A DNA stretch of 43,081 nt from DATCSE01 sp036568605 (GTDB taxonomy: Bacteria; Pseudomonadota; Gammaproteobacteria; Burkholderiales; Burkholderiaceae_C). Positions 8,907-16,896 of the stretch are shown here, piece after piece (within the stretch, counting starts at the first letter, position 1; every line of letters starts with the position of its first letter). The stretch spans positions 1 to 43,081 of the forward strand of contig DATCSE010000473.1 of the NCBI GenBank assembly GCA_036568605.1. Reading direction: 5' to 3'. Under the pieces are notes generated by a model. It was not told the origin of the DNA, did no database searches, and saw only the letters and a list, made by a program, of their open reading frames with translations. A program made the translations under genes and the position numbers.

Positions 8907-8972
8907 GTCAACGAGAGCAACGCTCACCTGGCCGCCTGCGTGGCGGGCCTGGGCATCGTCCAGACCTTTGCC
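8907..8972 (+). pseudogene. Remnant of a LysR-type regulator (C-terminal effector domain)
   Basis: About 22 codons read VNESNAHLAACVAGLGI followed by VQTFA, which matches the conserved stretch of LysR substrate-binding domains where the effector pocket is formed. No helix-turn-helix and no other LysR part is present on either side. The same frame runs without a stop into the YdeI gene at 9009, so an over-long start for that gene would wrongly include this fragment. It is best read as debris from a deleted regulator that may once have controlled the divergent minus-strand genes. Confidence 0.55.
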
Positions 8973-9008
8973 TCTACGATCCCATCATTGCCTAATCGAA
9001 CCGTGACC

Positions 9009-9509
9009 ATGAAGAACACTCCAGCCGCTGGGCAGAAGCTCTCGTTCCACGCAGATCTAGAGGACTGGGCGGAGGGCATGGACTACTGTGCCGTTCGCGT
9101 CCCGGCTGAGATCACCGATGCGCTGAACACCAAAGGCCCGGTTCTGGTCTTGGCCCGCGTGAATGACTCCGAGCCTTTCCAAGTGAGTCTCTTTCCGGTC
9201 GGGGGTGGCCAGCACTACATCCGCATCAAGGCAAAGGTTCGTCAGGAGACGAATACCAAGACGGGCGACCGCATACGAATCCGAATCACCGTCCTCGATC
9301 GCGCAGATGTCGTCCTCCCCGATGACCTGGTGAGTGCGCTTCGAGCCGAAGGTGTCGAGGAAGCCTTCAAGTCACTTCCACCGGGCAAGCAGAACTTCAT
9401 TGTTCGAAGGATCGACGACGCAGCCAAGCCGGAGACTCGCGGACGAAGGATTCAAGATGGCGTCGTGGCTGCGCATGAGAGAAGGGAGAAGTTGCGCGAT
9501 CGACCTTAG
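9009..9509 (+). CDS. DUF1905 / YdeI-OmpD-associated family protein
   Basis: A 166-residue protein. Residues about 8-100 form a DUF1905 beta-barrel-like domain (VRVPAEITDAL, VSLFPVGGGQHYIRIKAKVR). The C-terminal 60 residues match the YdeI/OmpD-associated helical tail (LVSALRAEGVEEAFKSLPPGK, then a basic helix ending AAHERREKLRDR). These proteins have been linked to stress and peptide resistance, but no biochemical activity is established. ATG 9009 is chosen because the in-frame sequence before it is a LysR remnant. By eye its GC content and codon use (many CGA, AAG and GAT codons) are lower in GC bias than its neighbours, which may indicate separate acquisition. It stands alone, flanked by gene debris. 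Confidence 0.8.
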   Translation: MKNTPAAGQKLSFHADLEDWAEGMDYCAVRVPAEITDALNTKGPVLVLARVNDSEPFQVSLFPVGGGQHYIRIKAKVRQETNTKTGDRIRIRITVLDRADVVLPDDLVSALRAEGVEEAFKSLPPGKQNFIVRRIDDAAKPETRGRRIQDGVVAAHERREKLRDRP

Positions 9510-9769
9510 ATTCCTGGGCTCGCACGTGAGTGCGGTTGCGGCCGGCGTAGGTCTGAGGTGGTCACAGTCTCGAGGCTGTTTCCTCGCCACGCAAGTCATC
9601 TCGACGGCGCGACAGTGTCAGCGGCCGCGAACGCCAGGGGCCTGGGTCAGTGAAGGCGCCTCCAAGGCGCGCGTCGTTGGATTCGTGCCATTTAACCGCG
9701 ATTAACCCTGGGCGGCACGGCCGGAAGTTAGGATGCATTGGCCCCTTTGCCAACCCCACGGAAGCCCCT

Positions 9770-10066
9770 ATGCGCACGCTCACGTACATCCTCCTGGCCG
9801 GCCTCGTGACCGGCACACTGGATCTCCTGAACGCGTTCGCGAGCCTTTCGACTCACGGCCAAACGATGGAAGAAATCCTGAAGTACATCGCCGCCGGGAT
9901 GGTTGGCCCCGCGGCGTTGCGCGGCGGCATGGAGATGGCGTGGCTGGGCTTGTTCTGCCACTTCGCGCTCACGATTGCGATGGCGGCGGTCTTTCTGTTC
10001 GCAGCGCTGCGGTTCAGTGCTTTGGCGGCCCAGCCCTGGCTCTGGGGCGCGGTGTACGGTGCATCG
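9770..10066 (+). pseudogene. Truncated small membrane-protein gene
   Basis: From ATG 9770 about 99 codons encode a hydrophobic protein with a first membrane segment (TYILLAGLVTGTLDLL), a GPAALRGG turn and a second long hydrophobic region (LGLFCHFALTIAMAAVFLFAAL), ending LWGAVYGA. It resembles small four-helix membrane proteins of unknown function, in which this last motif is followed by a further membrane helix. Here the sequence instead turns abruptly hydrophilic (DRRRQLQQAH), because from about 10062 the DNA encodes the end of a LuxR-type regulator in another frame. The frame stays open to 10474, but that part has no resemblance to a protein. This is a deletion junction, so the product is probably non-functional. 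Confidence 0.55.
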
Positions 10067-10229
10067 ATTGATCGCCGCAGGCAACTCCAACAAGCACATT
10101 GCCCGCCACCTGAATCTTGCCGAAGGCACGGTGAAGACGCACGTCAAGAATATTCTTTCCAAGATGGGCGCGAACGACCGGACGCATGCGGCGACTCTGG
10201 GTCTCGATCGCGGCATCATCGGCTTCTGA
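10065..10229 (+). pseudogene. LuxR/NarL-type helix-turn-helix remnant
   Basis: The last 54 codons of a LuxR-type output domain are visible: LIAAGNSNKHIARHLNL, then AEGTVKTHVKNILSKM and a typical end, with stop 10227-10229. The first HTH helix (normally with an RExEVL motif), the receiver and any start codon are missing. The fragment begins exactly where the truncated membrane-protein gene loses its similarity, and is in a different frame from it. Both halves are well conserved up to the junction, so the deletion is probably recent. Confidence 0.65.
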
Positions 10230-10290
10230 GTTCGAGTTCGCGGATCTGCTTGGCGCGCGCAGCCAATGCCGCAAGCCCGCCGGCAGCGAA

Positions 10291-11580
10291 TCAGCCGATC
10301 CGATCCAGCAGCATGTACCAGGCGACGCCGGCCGCGATGTACCAGCGCTGGAGTGCATGCATCGCGATCGGACGGATGGGCGTGATCGGGAACGGGAAGT
10401 CCGTCGCGCCCGTGATGCGCCGCGCCACATGCAGCCCCATCGCGGTGGCCGCCGCGATGCCGCGGCCGTTGTAGCCGAGCGCGATCGTCAAGCCTGGCGC
10501 CGGCTCGTGCACGTGAGGCAGGAAGTCGCGCGTGATGGCGACGCGGCCACTCCAGCGGTACTCGAACTTCACCGGTCCCAGCCCGGGGAAGAGCAGCCGC
10601 ACCGAGCGCTCCAGGTGCTTGAAACGATCAGGCCCGTCGGGCTCGGCGAAATGGCCGCGGCCGCCCATCAGGAGTCGGCCACGTGCGTCGCGGCGGAAGT
10701 ACAGCAACAGCCGCTGAGTGTTCGATGCGGTCTCGCCGCCCGGGAGGATGTCGCGCATCGCCGCGCTGTCGACCGGCTCGGTCGCGACGATGAAGCTGTT
10801 GGCCGCCAGCACCGTCTGCTCGAGGCCCGGCCACAGCCCACCGGTGTAGCCGTTGGTCGCGAGCAGCACGCGCTCGGCGCGCACGATCGGACCCTGTTCG
10901 GTGCGCAGCGTCCATCGGCCGTTCTCGCGCTGCAGCGCGCTGACCAGCGTGTGGCCGTGCACGCGGGCGCCGCGCTCGATCGCCGCGCGGGCGAGGCCGC
11001 GCGCATAGCTCAAGGGCTGGATGCCGCCGGCACGTGGATCGAGCCAGCCGCCCGCAAAGGCATCGCTGCCGACGCGCTGCGCGACCGCGGCGCGGTCGAG
11101 CATCTCGGTGCGCACGCCGCGCCGTTGCCATTGCTGCGCGCGCGCATGCAGGCCGGCCACCGCGCGCGGCGAGTGCGCAAGCTGCAGCCAGCCGCTGCGC
11201 ATCGGCTCGCAGTCGATGCGGTGGCGCTCGATCAGGTCGAACACCAGGTCTGCCGAGCTGCCGATCGCGTGGTTCAGCGCTTCGCCGCGCTCGGCGCCGA
11301 GCAGGCGCACCAGCTCGTCGGGATCGTGCTTCAGCGTCGGATTGACCTGGCCGCCGTTGCGGCCCGAAGCGCCCCAGCCGGGGTCGCTCGCGTCGAGCAC
11401 GCAGACGCGCACGCCGGCCTCGGCCAGGTGCAGTGCGGTCGAGACACCCGTGTAGCCGCCGCCGACGATGGCCACGTCGGTGTCCAGCGATTCCTGCAGC
11501 GCGGGCGTCGGCGGCGCCGGCGACGCCGTCTGCGCCCAGAGGGACGGCGGCATCGCCAATCCGGCTCGTGTGATCCTCAT
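10291..11580 (-). CDS. FAD-dependent amine/amino-acid oxidoreductase (DAO family)
   Basis: A 429-residue DAO-superfamily flavoprotein. The dinucleotide-binding motif VAIVGGGYTGVSTALHLAE is near residue 35, followed by an acidic residue ending the second strand (LDASDPGWGASGRNGGQ, typical of the DadA/PuuB group), and a C-terminal FAD-contacting GYNGRGIA motif. Relatives oxidise D-amino acids, N-methyl amino acids or gamma-glutamylputrescine, releasing ammonia or an amine; the exact substrate cannot be read here. ATG 11580 overlaps the stop of the ABC ATPase gene by 4 bases (ATGA), so it is the last gene of an uptake operon and probably acts on the imported compound in the cytosol. The open frame continues upstream of 11580, but only inside the ATPase gene. 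Confidence 0.88.
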   Translation of the reverse strand: MRITRAGLAMPPSLWAQTASPAPPTPALQESLDTDVAIVGGGYTGVSTALHLAEAGVRVCVLDASDPGWGASGRNGGQVNPTLKHDPDELVRLLGAERGEALNHAIGSSADLVFDLIERHRIDCEPMRSGWLQLAHSPRAVAGLHARAQQWQRRGVRTEMLDRAAVAQRVGSDAFAGGWLDPRAGGIQPLSYARGLARAAIERGARVHGHTLVSALQRENGRWTLRTEQGPIVRAERVLLATNGYTGGLWPGLEQTVLAANSFIVATEPVDSAAMRDILPGGETASNTQRLLLYFRRDARGRLLMGGRGHFAEPDGPDRFKHLERSVRLLFPGLGPVKFEYRWSGRVAITRDFLPHVHEPAPGLTIALGYNGRGIAAATAMGLHVARRITGATDFPFPITPIRPIAMHALQRWYIAAGVAWYMLLDRIG

Positions 11581-12311
11581 GCGACAGGCCGCAGCACACG
11601 GCGCAGGAAGTCCTGCGTGCGCGCCTGCTGCGGCGCCGACAGCAGCTGCGACGCCGGCCCGGATTCGACGATGCTCCCGCTGTGGAGAAAGCACACGCGA
11701 TCAGCCACCTCGCGCGCAAAGCCCATCTCGTGCGTGACCACGATCATCGTCATGCCCTCGTCGGCCAGCGTGCGCATCACGGTCAGCACTTCGCCGACCA
11801 GCTCCGGGTCGAGCGCCGAGGTCGGCTCGTCGAAGAGCATGGCCTGCGGTTTCATCGCGAGCGCACGCGCGATCGCCACGCGCTGCTGCTGGCCACCGGA
11901 CAACTGCGCCGGCCAGGCGTCGGCCTTGTGCGCGAGCCCGACCTTGTCCAGCAAGGCCATCGCGTCGCGCCGCGCAACCTCGGGCGCCTCGCCCTTGACG
12001 TGGCGCGGCCCCTCCATCACGTTCTCCAGCGCCGTGCGGTGCGGGAACAGGTTGAAGCGCTGGAAGACCATGCCGACGCGGCTGCGCAGCTCGTGGATGC
12101 CCTTGGCGTGGCGGTCGACGCGCGTGCCGAGTACTCGCACTTCGCCGCCGTCGTAGCCTTCGAGGCCGTTGATGCAGCGCAGCGCGGTGGACTTGCCCGA
12201 ACCCGACGGACCGATCAGGCACACCACTTCGCCCGCGGCGACGCTGAAGCTCACGCCCTTGAGCACCTCGTGGTCGCCGAAGCGCTTGTGCAGGTCGATC
12301 ACCTCGATCAT
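11577..12311 (-). CDS. Polar amino-acid-type ABC transporter ATPase
   Basis: A 244-residue ATP-binding subunit of the GlnQ/HisP type, with Walker A GPSGSGKST, Q-loop FQRFNLFPH, signature LSGGQQQR, Walker B AMLFDEPTSALDP and H-loop VTHEMGF. It powers import through the adjacent permease at the inner membrane. ATG 12311 overlaps the permease stop (ATGA), and its own stop overlaps the oxidase start in the same way, implying translational coupling. The family assignment is firm. The substrate class (polar amino acid or related amine) is inferred from family and from the oxidase in the operon. Confidence 0.93.
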   Translation of the reverse strand: MIEVIDLHKRFGDHEVLKGVSFSVAAGEVVCLIGPSGSGKSTALRCINGLEGYDGGEVRVLGTRVDRHAKGIHELRSRVGMVFQRFNLFPHRTALENVMEGPRHVKGEAPEVARRDAMALLDKVGLAHKADAWPAQLSGGQQQRVAIARALAMKPQAMLFDEPTSALDPELVGEVLTVMRTLADEGMTMIVVTHEMGFAREVADRVCFLHSGSIVESGPASQLLSAPQQARTQDFLRRVLRPVA

Positions 12312-12970
12312 CGCCGTCTCCCCGCGCCGAGACGCGCCTCGAGCCGGCGCAGGCCGAACACCAGCGGCAGGCTCATCACCAGGTACAGCAGCGCCACCAG
12401 CGTGTAGACGGTCATGTTCTGGAAGGTCGACGAGGCGATCAGCTGGCCTGCGCGCGTCATCTCGGCCACGGTGATGGTGGACACCAGCGACGAGTCCTTC
12501 AGCATCATCACCAGCGTGTTGCCGTACGGCGGGAGGGCGATGCGAAACGCCTGCGGCAGGATCACGCGCCGCATGATCAGCGGCATGCGCATGCCGATGG
12601 CCTGCGCGGCTTCCATCTGCCCGTGGTCCACCGCCTCGATGCCGGCGCGGAAGTTCTCGGCCTGGTAGGCCGAGTAGGCAATGCCGAGCCCGATCACGCC
12701 GGCCTGGAATGCGCTGAGCTGGATGCCGAAGTCGGGCAGCACGAAATAGATGTAGAAGAGCTGCACGATGATCGGCAGGCCGCGGATCACGTTCACGATG
12801 CCCGCTCCGGCCACCGACACGCCGCGCCAATGCGAGACCTTCATCAGCGCGAGCACGAGGCCGATCAGCGTGGACAGCGCGAACGCCAGCAGCGTGACCT
12901 CGACCGTCACCACCGCGCCCTGCAGCAGGATCGGCAGGAAGTCCGCCGCGTGCTTCAGCAGCGCGTTCAC
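12308..12970 (-). CDS. Polar amino-acid-type ABC transporter permease
   Basis: A 220-residue HisM/GlnP-type inner-membrane permease with about five membrane segments. The coupling loop reads MEAAQAIGM and then RRVILPQAFR, the site that docks onto the ATPase. The start is GTG 12970, within the stop codon region of the binding-protein gene (GTGA overlap). A longer frame begins upstream, but its extra residues overlap the binding-protein gene and look like a shadow. Only one permease gene is present, so the channel is presumably a homodimer; many related systems have two different permeases. Confidence 0.9.
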   Translation of the reverse strand: MNALLKHAADFLPILLQGAVVTVEVTLLAFALSTLIGLVLALMKVSHWRGVSVAGAGIVNVIRGLPIIVQLFYIYFVLPDFGIQLSAFQAGVIGLGIAYSAYQAENFRAGIEAVDHGQMEAAQAIGMRMPLIMRRVILPQAFRIALPPYGNTLVMMLKDSSLVSTITVAEMTRAGQLIASSTFQNMTVYTLVALLYLVMSLPLVFGLRRLEARLGAGRRR

Positions 12971-13728
12971 AAGTTCCACTTCTGGACGATCTTCGCCAGC
13001 GTGCCGTCGCTCTTGATCGCGGCGATGCCCTTGTTGACGCGCGCGAGCATCTCGGCATCGCCCTTGCGCACGACCAGGCACACGTCGCCGACGTTGCTGG
13101 GCTTGTAGTCCTTGGCCAGCTTGACGTGCGGGTTCACGCCTTGCGAGAGCTGGTAGGCGACGATCGGCTGGTCGCCCAGGCCCGCCTTGATGCGGCCGAG
13201 CGAGATGTCGCGCATCATGTCCGCGATCGAGTCGTAGCTGCGCACCTCCTTGAAGCCGCCCTTCTTGTTGAGCATGTCCAGGAACACGGTGCCGACCTGC
13301 GCGCCCACCGCCTCGCCCTTGAGGTCGTCGAGGCTCGCATAGGCCTTGGCGTCGTCGGCCTTGACGATCAGGCCTTCGCCGTACGAGTACACCGGTTGGC
13401 TGAAGTCCACCACCTCGGCGCGCTGCGCCGTCTTCAGCATGCCGGCCGAGATGATGTCGATCTTGCTCGAGGTGAGCGACGGGATCAGCGCCGAGAACAC
13501 GGTCTGCTGCACGTTGACCTTGAAGCCCGCGGCATTGCCGACCGCCACCGCGGTGTCGACCATCATTCCCTGGATCGAATTGCTCTTCACATCGAGGAAC
13601 GTGAACGGCACGCCGGTCGCGGTGGCGCCGACGGTGTAGGTGGCCTGCTGCGCCGAGGCGCCGGACATCGCGACAGCGGCGACGAAGCCGAGCGCCAGGC
13701 GCGCGGCGAAGCGGAAGGTGCGGTGCAT
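12967..13728 (-). CDS. ABC transporter periplasmic amino-acid-type binding protein
   Basis: A 253-residue SBP_bac_3 protein with an N-terminal Sec signal (residues about 1-25, ending SGASA). The family signature is visible as GVPFTFLD, MMVDTAVAVG, DIISAGMLKTAQRAEVVDFSQP and the second-lobe GAQVGT strand. It would bind a small amino acid or amine in the periplasm and deliver it to the permease. ATG 13728 has AGGAG at 13737-13741. It is the first gene of a four-gene operon and is divergent from an IclR regulator, with 140 bases between them containing an inverted repeat. Confidence 0.92.
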   Translation of the reverse strand: MHRTFRFAARLALGFVAAVAMSGASAQQATYTVGATATGVPFTFLDVKSNSIQGMMVDTAVAVGNAAGFKVNVQQTVFSALIPSLTSSKIDIISAGMLKTAQRAEVVDFSQPVYSYGEGLIVKADDAKAYASLDDLKGEAVGAQVGTVFLDMLNKKGGFKEVRSYDSIADMMRDISLGRIKAGLGDQPIVAYQLSQGVNPHVKLAKDYKPSNVGDVCLVVRKGDAEMLARVNKGIAAIKSDGTLAKIVQKWNL

Positions 13729-13805
13729 GGTCGTGCTCCTGGAGGGTGCCTCAATCGGCGGACGAATCGACATTAGCAACGCACGTGCCAATATGCAATT
13801 GTCTT

Positions 13806-13822
13806 GTATCGATATGCGATAC
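13806..13822. promoter_or_regulatory. Inverted repeat, candidate IclR-family operator
   Basis: GTATCG-ATATG-CGATAC is a perfect 6-base inverted repeat with a 5-base spacer. It lies between the divergent binding-protein and IclR genes, 47 bases before the IclR start. IclR-family proteins bind short palindromes in such divergent regions and often repress both the target operon and themselves. The AT-rich stretch just to the left (ATATGCAATTG) could be part of a promoter. Binding is inferred from position. Confidence 0.45.
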
Positions 13823-13868
13823 GAGCTATGCTGGGACAAACCCCGGCTTGCCTACACATTGCCTACCC

Positions 13869-14657
13869 ATGGACGACGACGCCAAGAGCACCGACCTGCT
13901 GTTCAACCAGTCGCTGGAGAAGGGCCTGGCCGTGCTCACCGCCTTCAGCGCGCAGCGCCGCACGATGACGCTGCCGGAGGTGGCGGCGGCCACCGACATC
14001 ACCAAGAGCTCGGCGCAGCGCATGATCTACACGCTCGAGCGCCTGGGCTATGTGCGCAAGCATCCGCAAACGCGCCGCTATCAGCTGACGCCGCGCGTCA
14101 TGCAGCTGGGGTTCAATTACCTCGCGGCCGACGCACTGGTCGACGTGGCCACGCCGTTCGTGGCCGAACTCGCGCGCACCACGGGCGAAACGAGCAACCT
14201 GACCGAGCCCGACGGCACCGAGATGGTGTACGTGGCCCGCTTCGTGAGCGCCAAGTTCGTGCCGATCCACATGCCGATCGGCAGCCGCATTCCGATGTAC
14301 TGCACGGCGTCGGGACGGGCCTACCTCAGCACGCTGCAGGAGGAGCAGGCCCGCGAGATCCTCGGCGCCTCGAAGCGCGACGCCCACACCGAGCACACCT
14401 GCACCGACCTCGAACAGATCGCGTCGATGCTGCGCGAGGCGCGCCGCCAGGGGTATGCGACCAATCGCGAGGAACTGTTCCTGGGCGACATGAACATCGC
14501 GGCGCCCATCCGCAGCGCACAGGGGCAACCGCTCGGTGCCGTGCACGTGGTCGCCCCGACCAGCCGCTGGAGCCTGGCCGAAGCGGAGCAGCGTCTGGCG
14601 CCGGCCGTGATCGAGTGTGCGCGCGCGATCAGCAATTCGATGCGCGCGATCGGGTGA
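13869..14657 (+). CDS. IclR family transcriptional regulator
   Basis: A 262-residue regulator. The winged helix-turn-helix occupies about residues 14-75 (SLEKGLAVLTAF, then LPEVAAATDITKSSAQRMIYTL, LGYVRKHPQTRRYQL). The IclR effector domain follows, with GETSNLTEPDGTEMVYVARF, a CTASGRAYLS pocket motif and GYATNREELFLGDMNIAAPI. ATG 13869 gives the usual length. It is divergent from the ABC-transporter/oxidase operon and is the probable regulator of it through the palindrome in between, in response to the imported compound or its product (inferred). Confidence 0.92.
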   Translation: MDDDAKSTDLLFNQSLEKGLAVLTAFSAQRRTMTLPEVAAATDITKSSAQRMIYTLERLGYVRKHPQTRRYQLTPRVMQLGFNYLAADALVDVATPFVAELARTTGETSNLTEPDGTEMVYVARFVSAKFVPIHMPIGSRIPMYCTASGRAYLSTLQEEQAREILGASKRDAHTEHTCTDLEQIASMLREARRQGYATNREELFLGDMNIAAPIRSAQGQPLGAVHVVAPTSRWSLAEAEQRLAPAVIECARAISNSMRAIG

Positions 14658-14680
14658 GGCGGTGTGGCCTGAAGACTTGC

Positions 14681-15796
14681 ATGCCGACTCGACGACTTCT
14701 CGCTGCTGCGCTGTCGGCGCTGGCGCTGGGCCTGCTCGCCGCCTGCGCGGCCACTCCGCCACCCGGTGCCCTCGAATCGCTCGCCGACTATCCGCCGTTG
14801 CCCGCGGCACCCGTTCCCGGCGCCTCGCCGGCGGCGCGCCGGTTCGCGGCCAGCCTCGGCCGCGGCGTCAACTTCGGCAACATGCTGGACGCGCCCGGCG
14901 AAGGCGCGTGGAGCCTGCGCGTCGAGGAACGATTCATCGCGCGGGTGGGCCGCGAAGGCGGCCTGGGCATCGCCAGCGTGCGCCTGCCGGTGCGCTGGAG
15001 CAACCACGCGAGCGCCGATGGAGATGCGCGCATCGACCCGGCCTTTCTGTCCCGCGTCGACGACGTGGTGCGGCGCCTGCTCGCACGCGGCGTGCCGGTG
15101 GTGATGGACATGCACCACTACCGCCAGCTCGACGGCGACACGCTGGACCCAGGTGAGGTGCGCGTGCCCGACGCGGTGGTCGAGCGCCGCTTTCTTGCGA
15201 TGTGGCGCCAGATCGCCGAGCACTTCCGCGATTTCCCCTCGGCGCTTGCCTTCGAGCTGTACAACGAGCCCCACGGTCGGCTCGAGCGGCGCTGGAACGA
15301 CCTGATGTCGCGCGCGGTGCGCGTGGTGCGCCAGAGCAACCCGCACCGTGTACTGGTCGTCGGCCCCGTGCAGTGGAATTCCGCGCGCGGCCTGGATCAA
15401 TTGGAGATGCCGCCTGATGCCGATCTGGTGCTGACCGTGCATCACTACGACCCCTACGGCTTCACGCATCAGGGCGCGCCCTGGGCCAACCCGCCGCCGC
15501 CGGCAGGCCTCGACTGCTGCTCGGCACGGATGCAGCTCGACATCCGCGAGCCGCTCGACACCGCGGCGCGCTGGGGCCGCTTGCACGGTTACCCGGTCTT
15601 CGTGGGCGAGTTCGGCGTCTACAAGGCGGCGCCGGCCGACGCCAGGCTGCGCTACGCACGCACGATGCGCGAGGAGATCGAGCGCCGCGGCATGACCTGG
15701 GCCTACTGGGAGCTGGCCGCCGGTTTCGGCTTCATCGATCCGGCCACCGCATGGGTCAGCCCCGGCGGGCTGCACGAGGCCTTGTTCGGCCCCTGA
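14681..15796 (+). CDS. Glycoside hydrolase family 5 lipoprotein (cellulase-type)
   Basis: A 371-residue predicted lipoprotein. The signal ends with lipobox LAAC (Cys22), then a proline-rich linker and a GH5 TIM barrel. The barrel has the early LGRGVNFGNMLD motif, the strand-4 NEP motif with acid/base Glu196, the HHYDPYGFTHQG strand, and the nucleophile Glu310 in FVGEFGVY; a Trp near the end (YWELAAGFGF) lines the subsite. The GH5 family cleaves beta-1,4-linked glucans, mannans or related glycans; the specificity is not clear. There is no carbohydrate-binding module. It starts 24 bases after the IclR gene, but a functional link to amino-acid uptake is not obvious. Confidence 0.87.
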   Translation: MPTRRLLAAALSALALGLLAACAATPPPGALESLADYPPLPAAPVPGASPAARRFAASLGRGVNFGNMLDAPGEGAWSLRVEERFIARVGREGGLGIASVRLPVRWSNHASADGDARIDPAFLSRVDDVVRRLLARGVPVVMDMHHYRQLDGDTLDPGEVRVPDAVVERRFLAMWRQIAEHFRDFPSALAFELYNEPHGRLERRWNDLMSRAVRVVRQSNPHRVLVVGPVQWNSARGLDQLEMPPDADLVLTVHHYDPYGFTHQGAPWANPPPPAGLDCCSARMQLDIREPLDTAARWGRLHGYPVFVGEFGVYKAAPADARLRYARTMREEIERRGMTWAYWELAAGFGFIDPATAWVSPGGLHEALFGP

Positions 15797-15978
15797 GGCT
15801 CACGGCGCCTGCAGATGCCGCCGATCCGCAAGGGGTGGTGGACGAGCTTGACGTGTGATCGTCTGCAACCGCTGCGAAACCACCCTCCGGCTCACGTGAG
15901 AGGAAGTTGGTCGATGCACCCGGAATTGGCGCCTTCGTTGTGGCCGTCAAGACGGCGCTTGGCGCGAATCTTGGCCGA

Positions 15979-16896
15979 TCAGCGCTGCAGCTGAGGCAAC
16001 TCGCGGCTCGCCAACGCCGCGGCGGCGGCTCGTGTTTCCACGCCGAGTTTCTCGAACACATGCTCGAGGTGCTTGTTGACCGTGCGCGGGCTCATGCCGA
16101 GGATCTCGCCGACATCGCGGTTCGTCTTGCCCTTCGCGATCCAGGACAGTACCTCCGTCTCGCGCGGCGTCAGCGACGCGGTGGCGAGTCGTGTCGGCGT
16201 GGCGTCGTCGGCGGGTTGCAAGCCGATCAGCCACATCACCTCACCCAGGCCGGCCGCGCCAAGGTACCGCGCGGTCAGCGCGTGCGAGCCGACGGTGCGC
16301 GAGCGCACGTCAGCCTCGGCGGCCATGTACGGGCCGTACAGCCAGTCCAGGCAGGCGGCCTCGGCGGAGGTGCCGGAGGAATCGCTGGCCGGCGCGAAGT
16401 ATTCGGCCAGCCAGCGCTGCGCCCGAGGGGACTGCCAGGCGATGCGCCGATGCGAATCGACCACCAGCACGCCATGCCCGCCGACGTCCACCGCTTCGCG
16501 TGCGAGCCGGACTGCGCGCGCGTTGCGTACATGCGTCGCCAGGCGTGCGAGCACCTCCGGCGCTCGCACCGGCTTGACGACATAGTCGACGCCGCCGGCT
16601 TCGAAGCCCTTGATGATCTGGCTGGTCTCGGACAGTCCGGTCATGAAAATCACCGGCACGTGCGACCACGCGGCGTTGGCCTTGATCCGGCGGCAGGTCT
16701 CGAAGCCGTCGAGGCCCGGCATCAGCGCATCGAGCAGGATCGCGTCGGGAGTCGCGAGGTCCAGTCGTTCGAGGGCCGACATGCCGTCCGCGGCCACCAG
16801 CACCGAGTAGCCATCGTTCTCGAGTTCGGTGCACAGCGCGCCGACCGATTGGGGTACGTCGTCGACCACCAGCACGATGTCACGAGTGCGATTCAC
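15979..16896 (-). CDS. Response regulator: receiver, PAS-like linker, LuxR output
   Basis: A 305-residue response regulator. The receiver (about 5-122) has the acidic pair in VVDDV, phospho-acceptor Asp56 (ILLDALMPG), Thr in FMTG and Lys in VVKPV. A middle region (about 135-230, GVLVVDSHRRIAWQSPRAQ) resembles a PAS fold and could add a second input. A LuxR-type HTH follows (LTPRETEVLSWIAKGKTNRDVGEI, SPRTVNKHLEHVFEKLGV). Its start overlaps the end of the permease-histidine-kinase gene by 17 bases, so the two are a cognate pair. It is a likely activator of the divergent urt-fmd-amiE genes (inferred from arrangement). Confidence 0.9.
   Translation of the reverse strand: MNRTRDIVLVVDDVPQSVGALCTELENDGYSVLVAADGMSALERLDLATPDAILLDALMPGLDGFETCRRIKANAAWSHVPVIFMTGLSETSQIIKGFEAGGVDYVVKPVRAPEVLARLATHVRNARAVRLAREAVDVGGHGVLVVDSHRRIAWQSPRAQRWLAEYFAPASDSSGTSAEAACLDWLYGPYMAAEADVRSRTVGSHALTARYLGAAGLGEVMWLIGLQPADDATPTRLATASLTPRETEVLSWIAKGKTNRDVGEILGMSPRTVNKHLEHVFEKLGVETRAAAAALASRELPQLQR

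Noticed and set aside
15891..15900. CTCACGTGAG palindrome between the GH5 gene and the response regulator gene
   Set aside because: Perfect but only 10 bases, and located between convergent 3' ends, where an operator would have no target; chance is likely.
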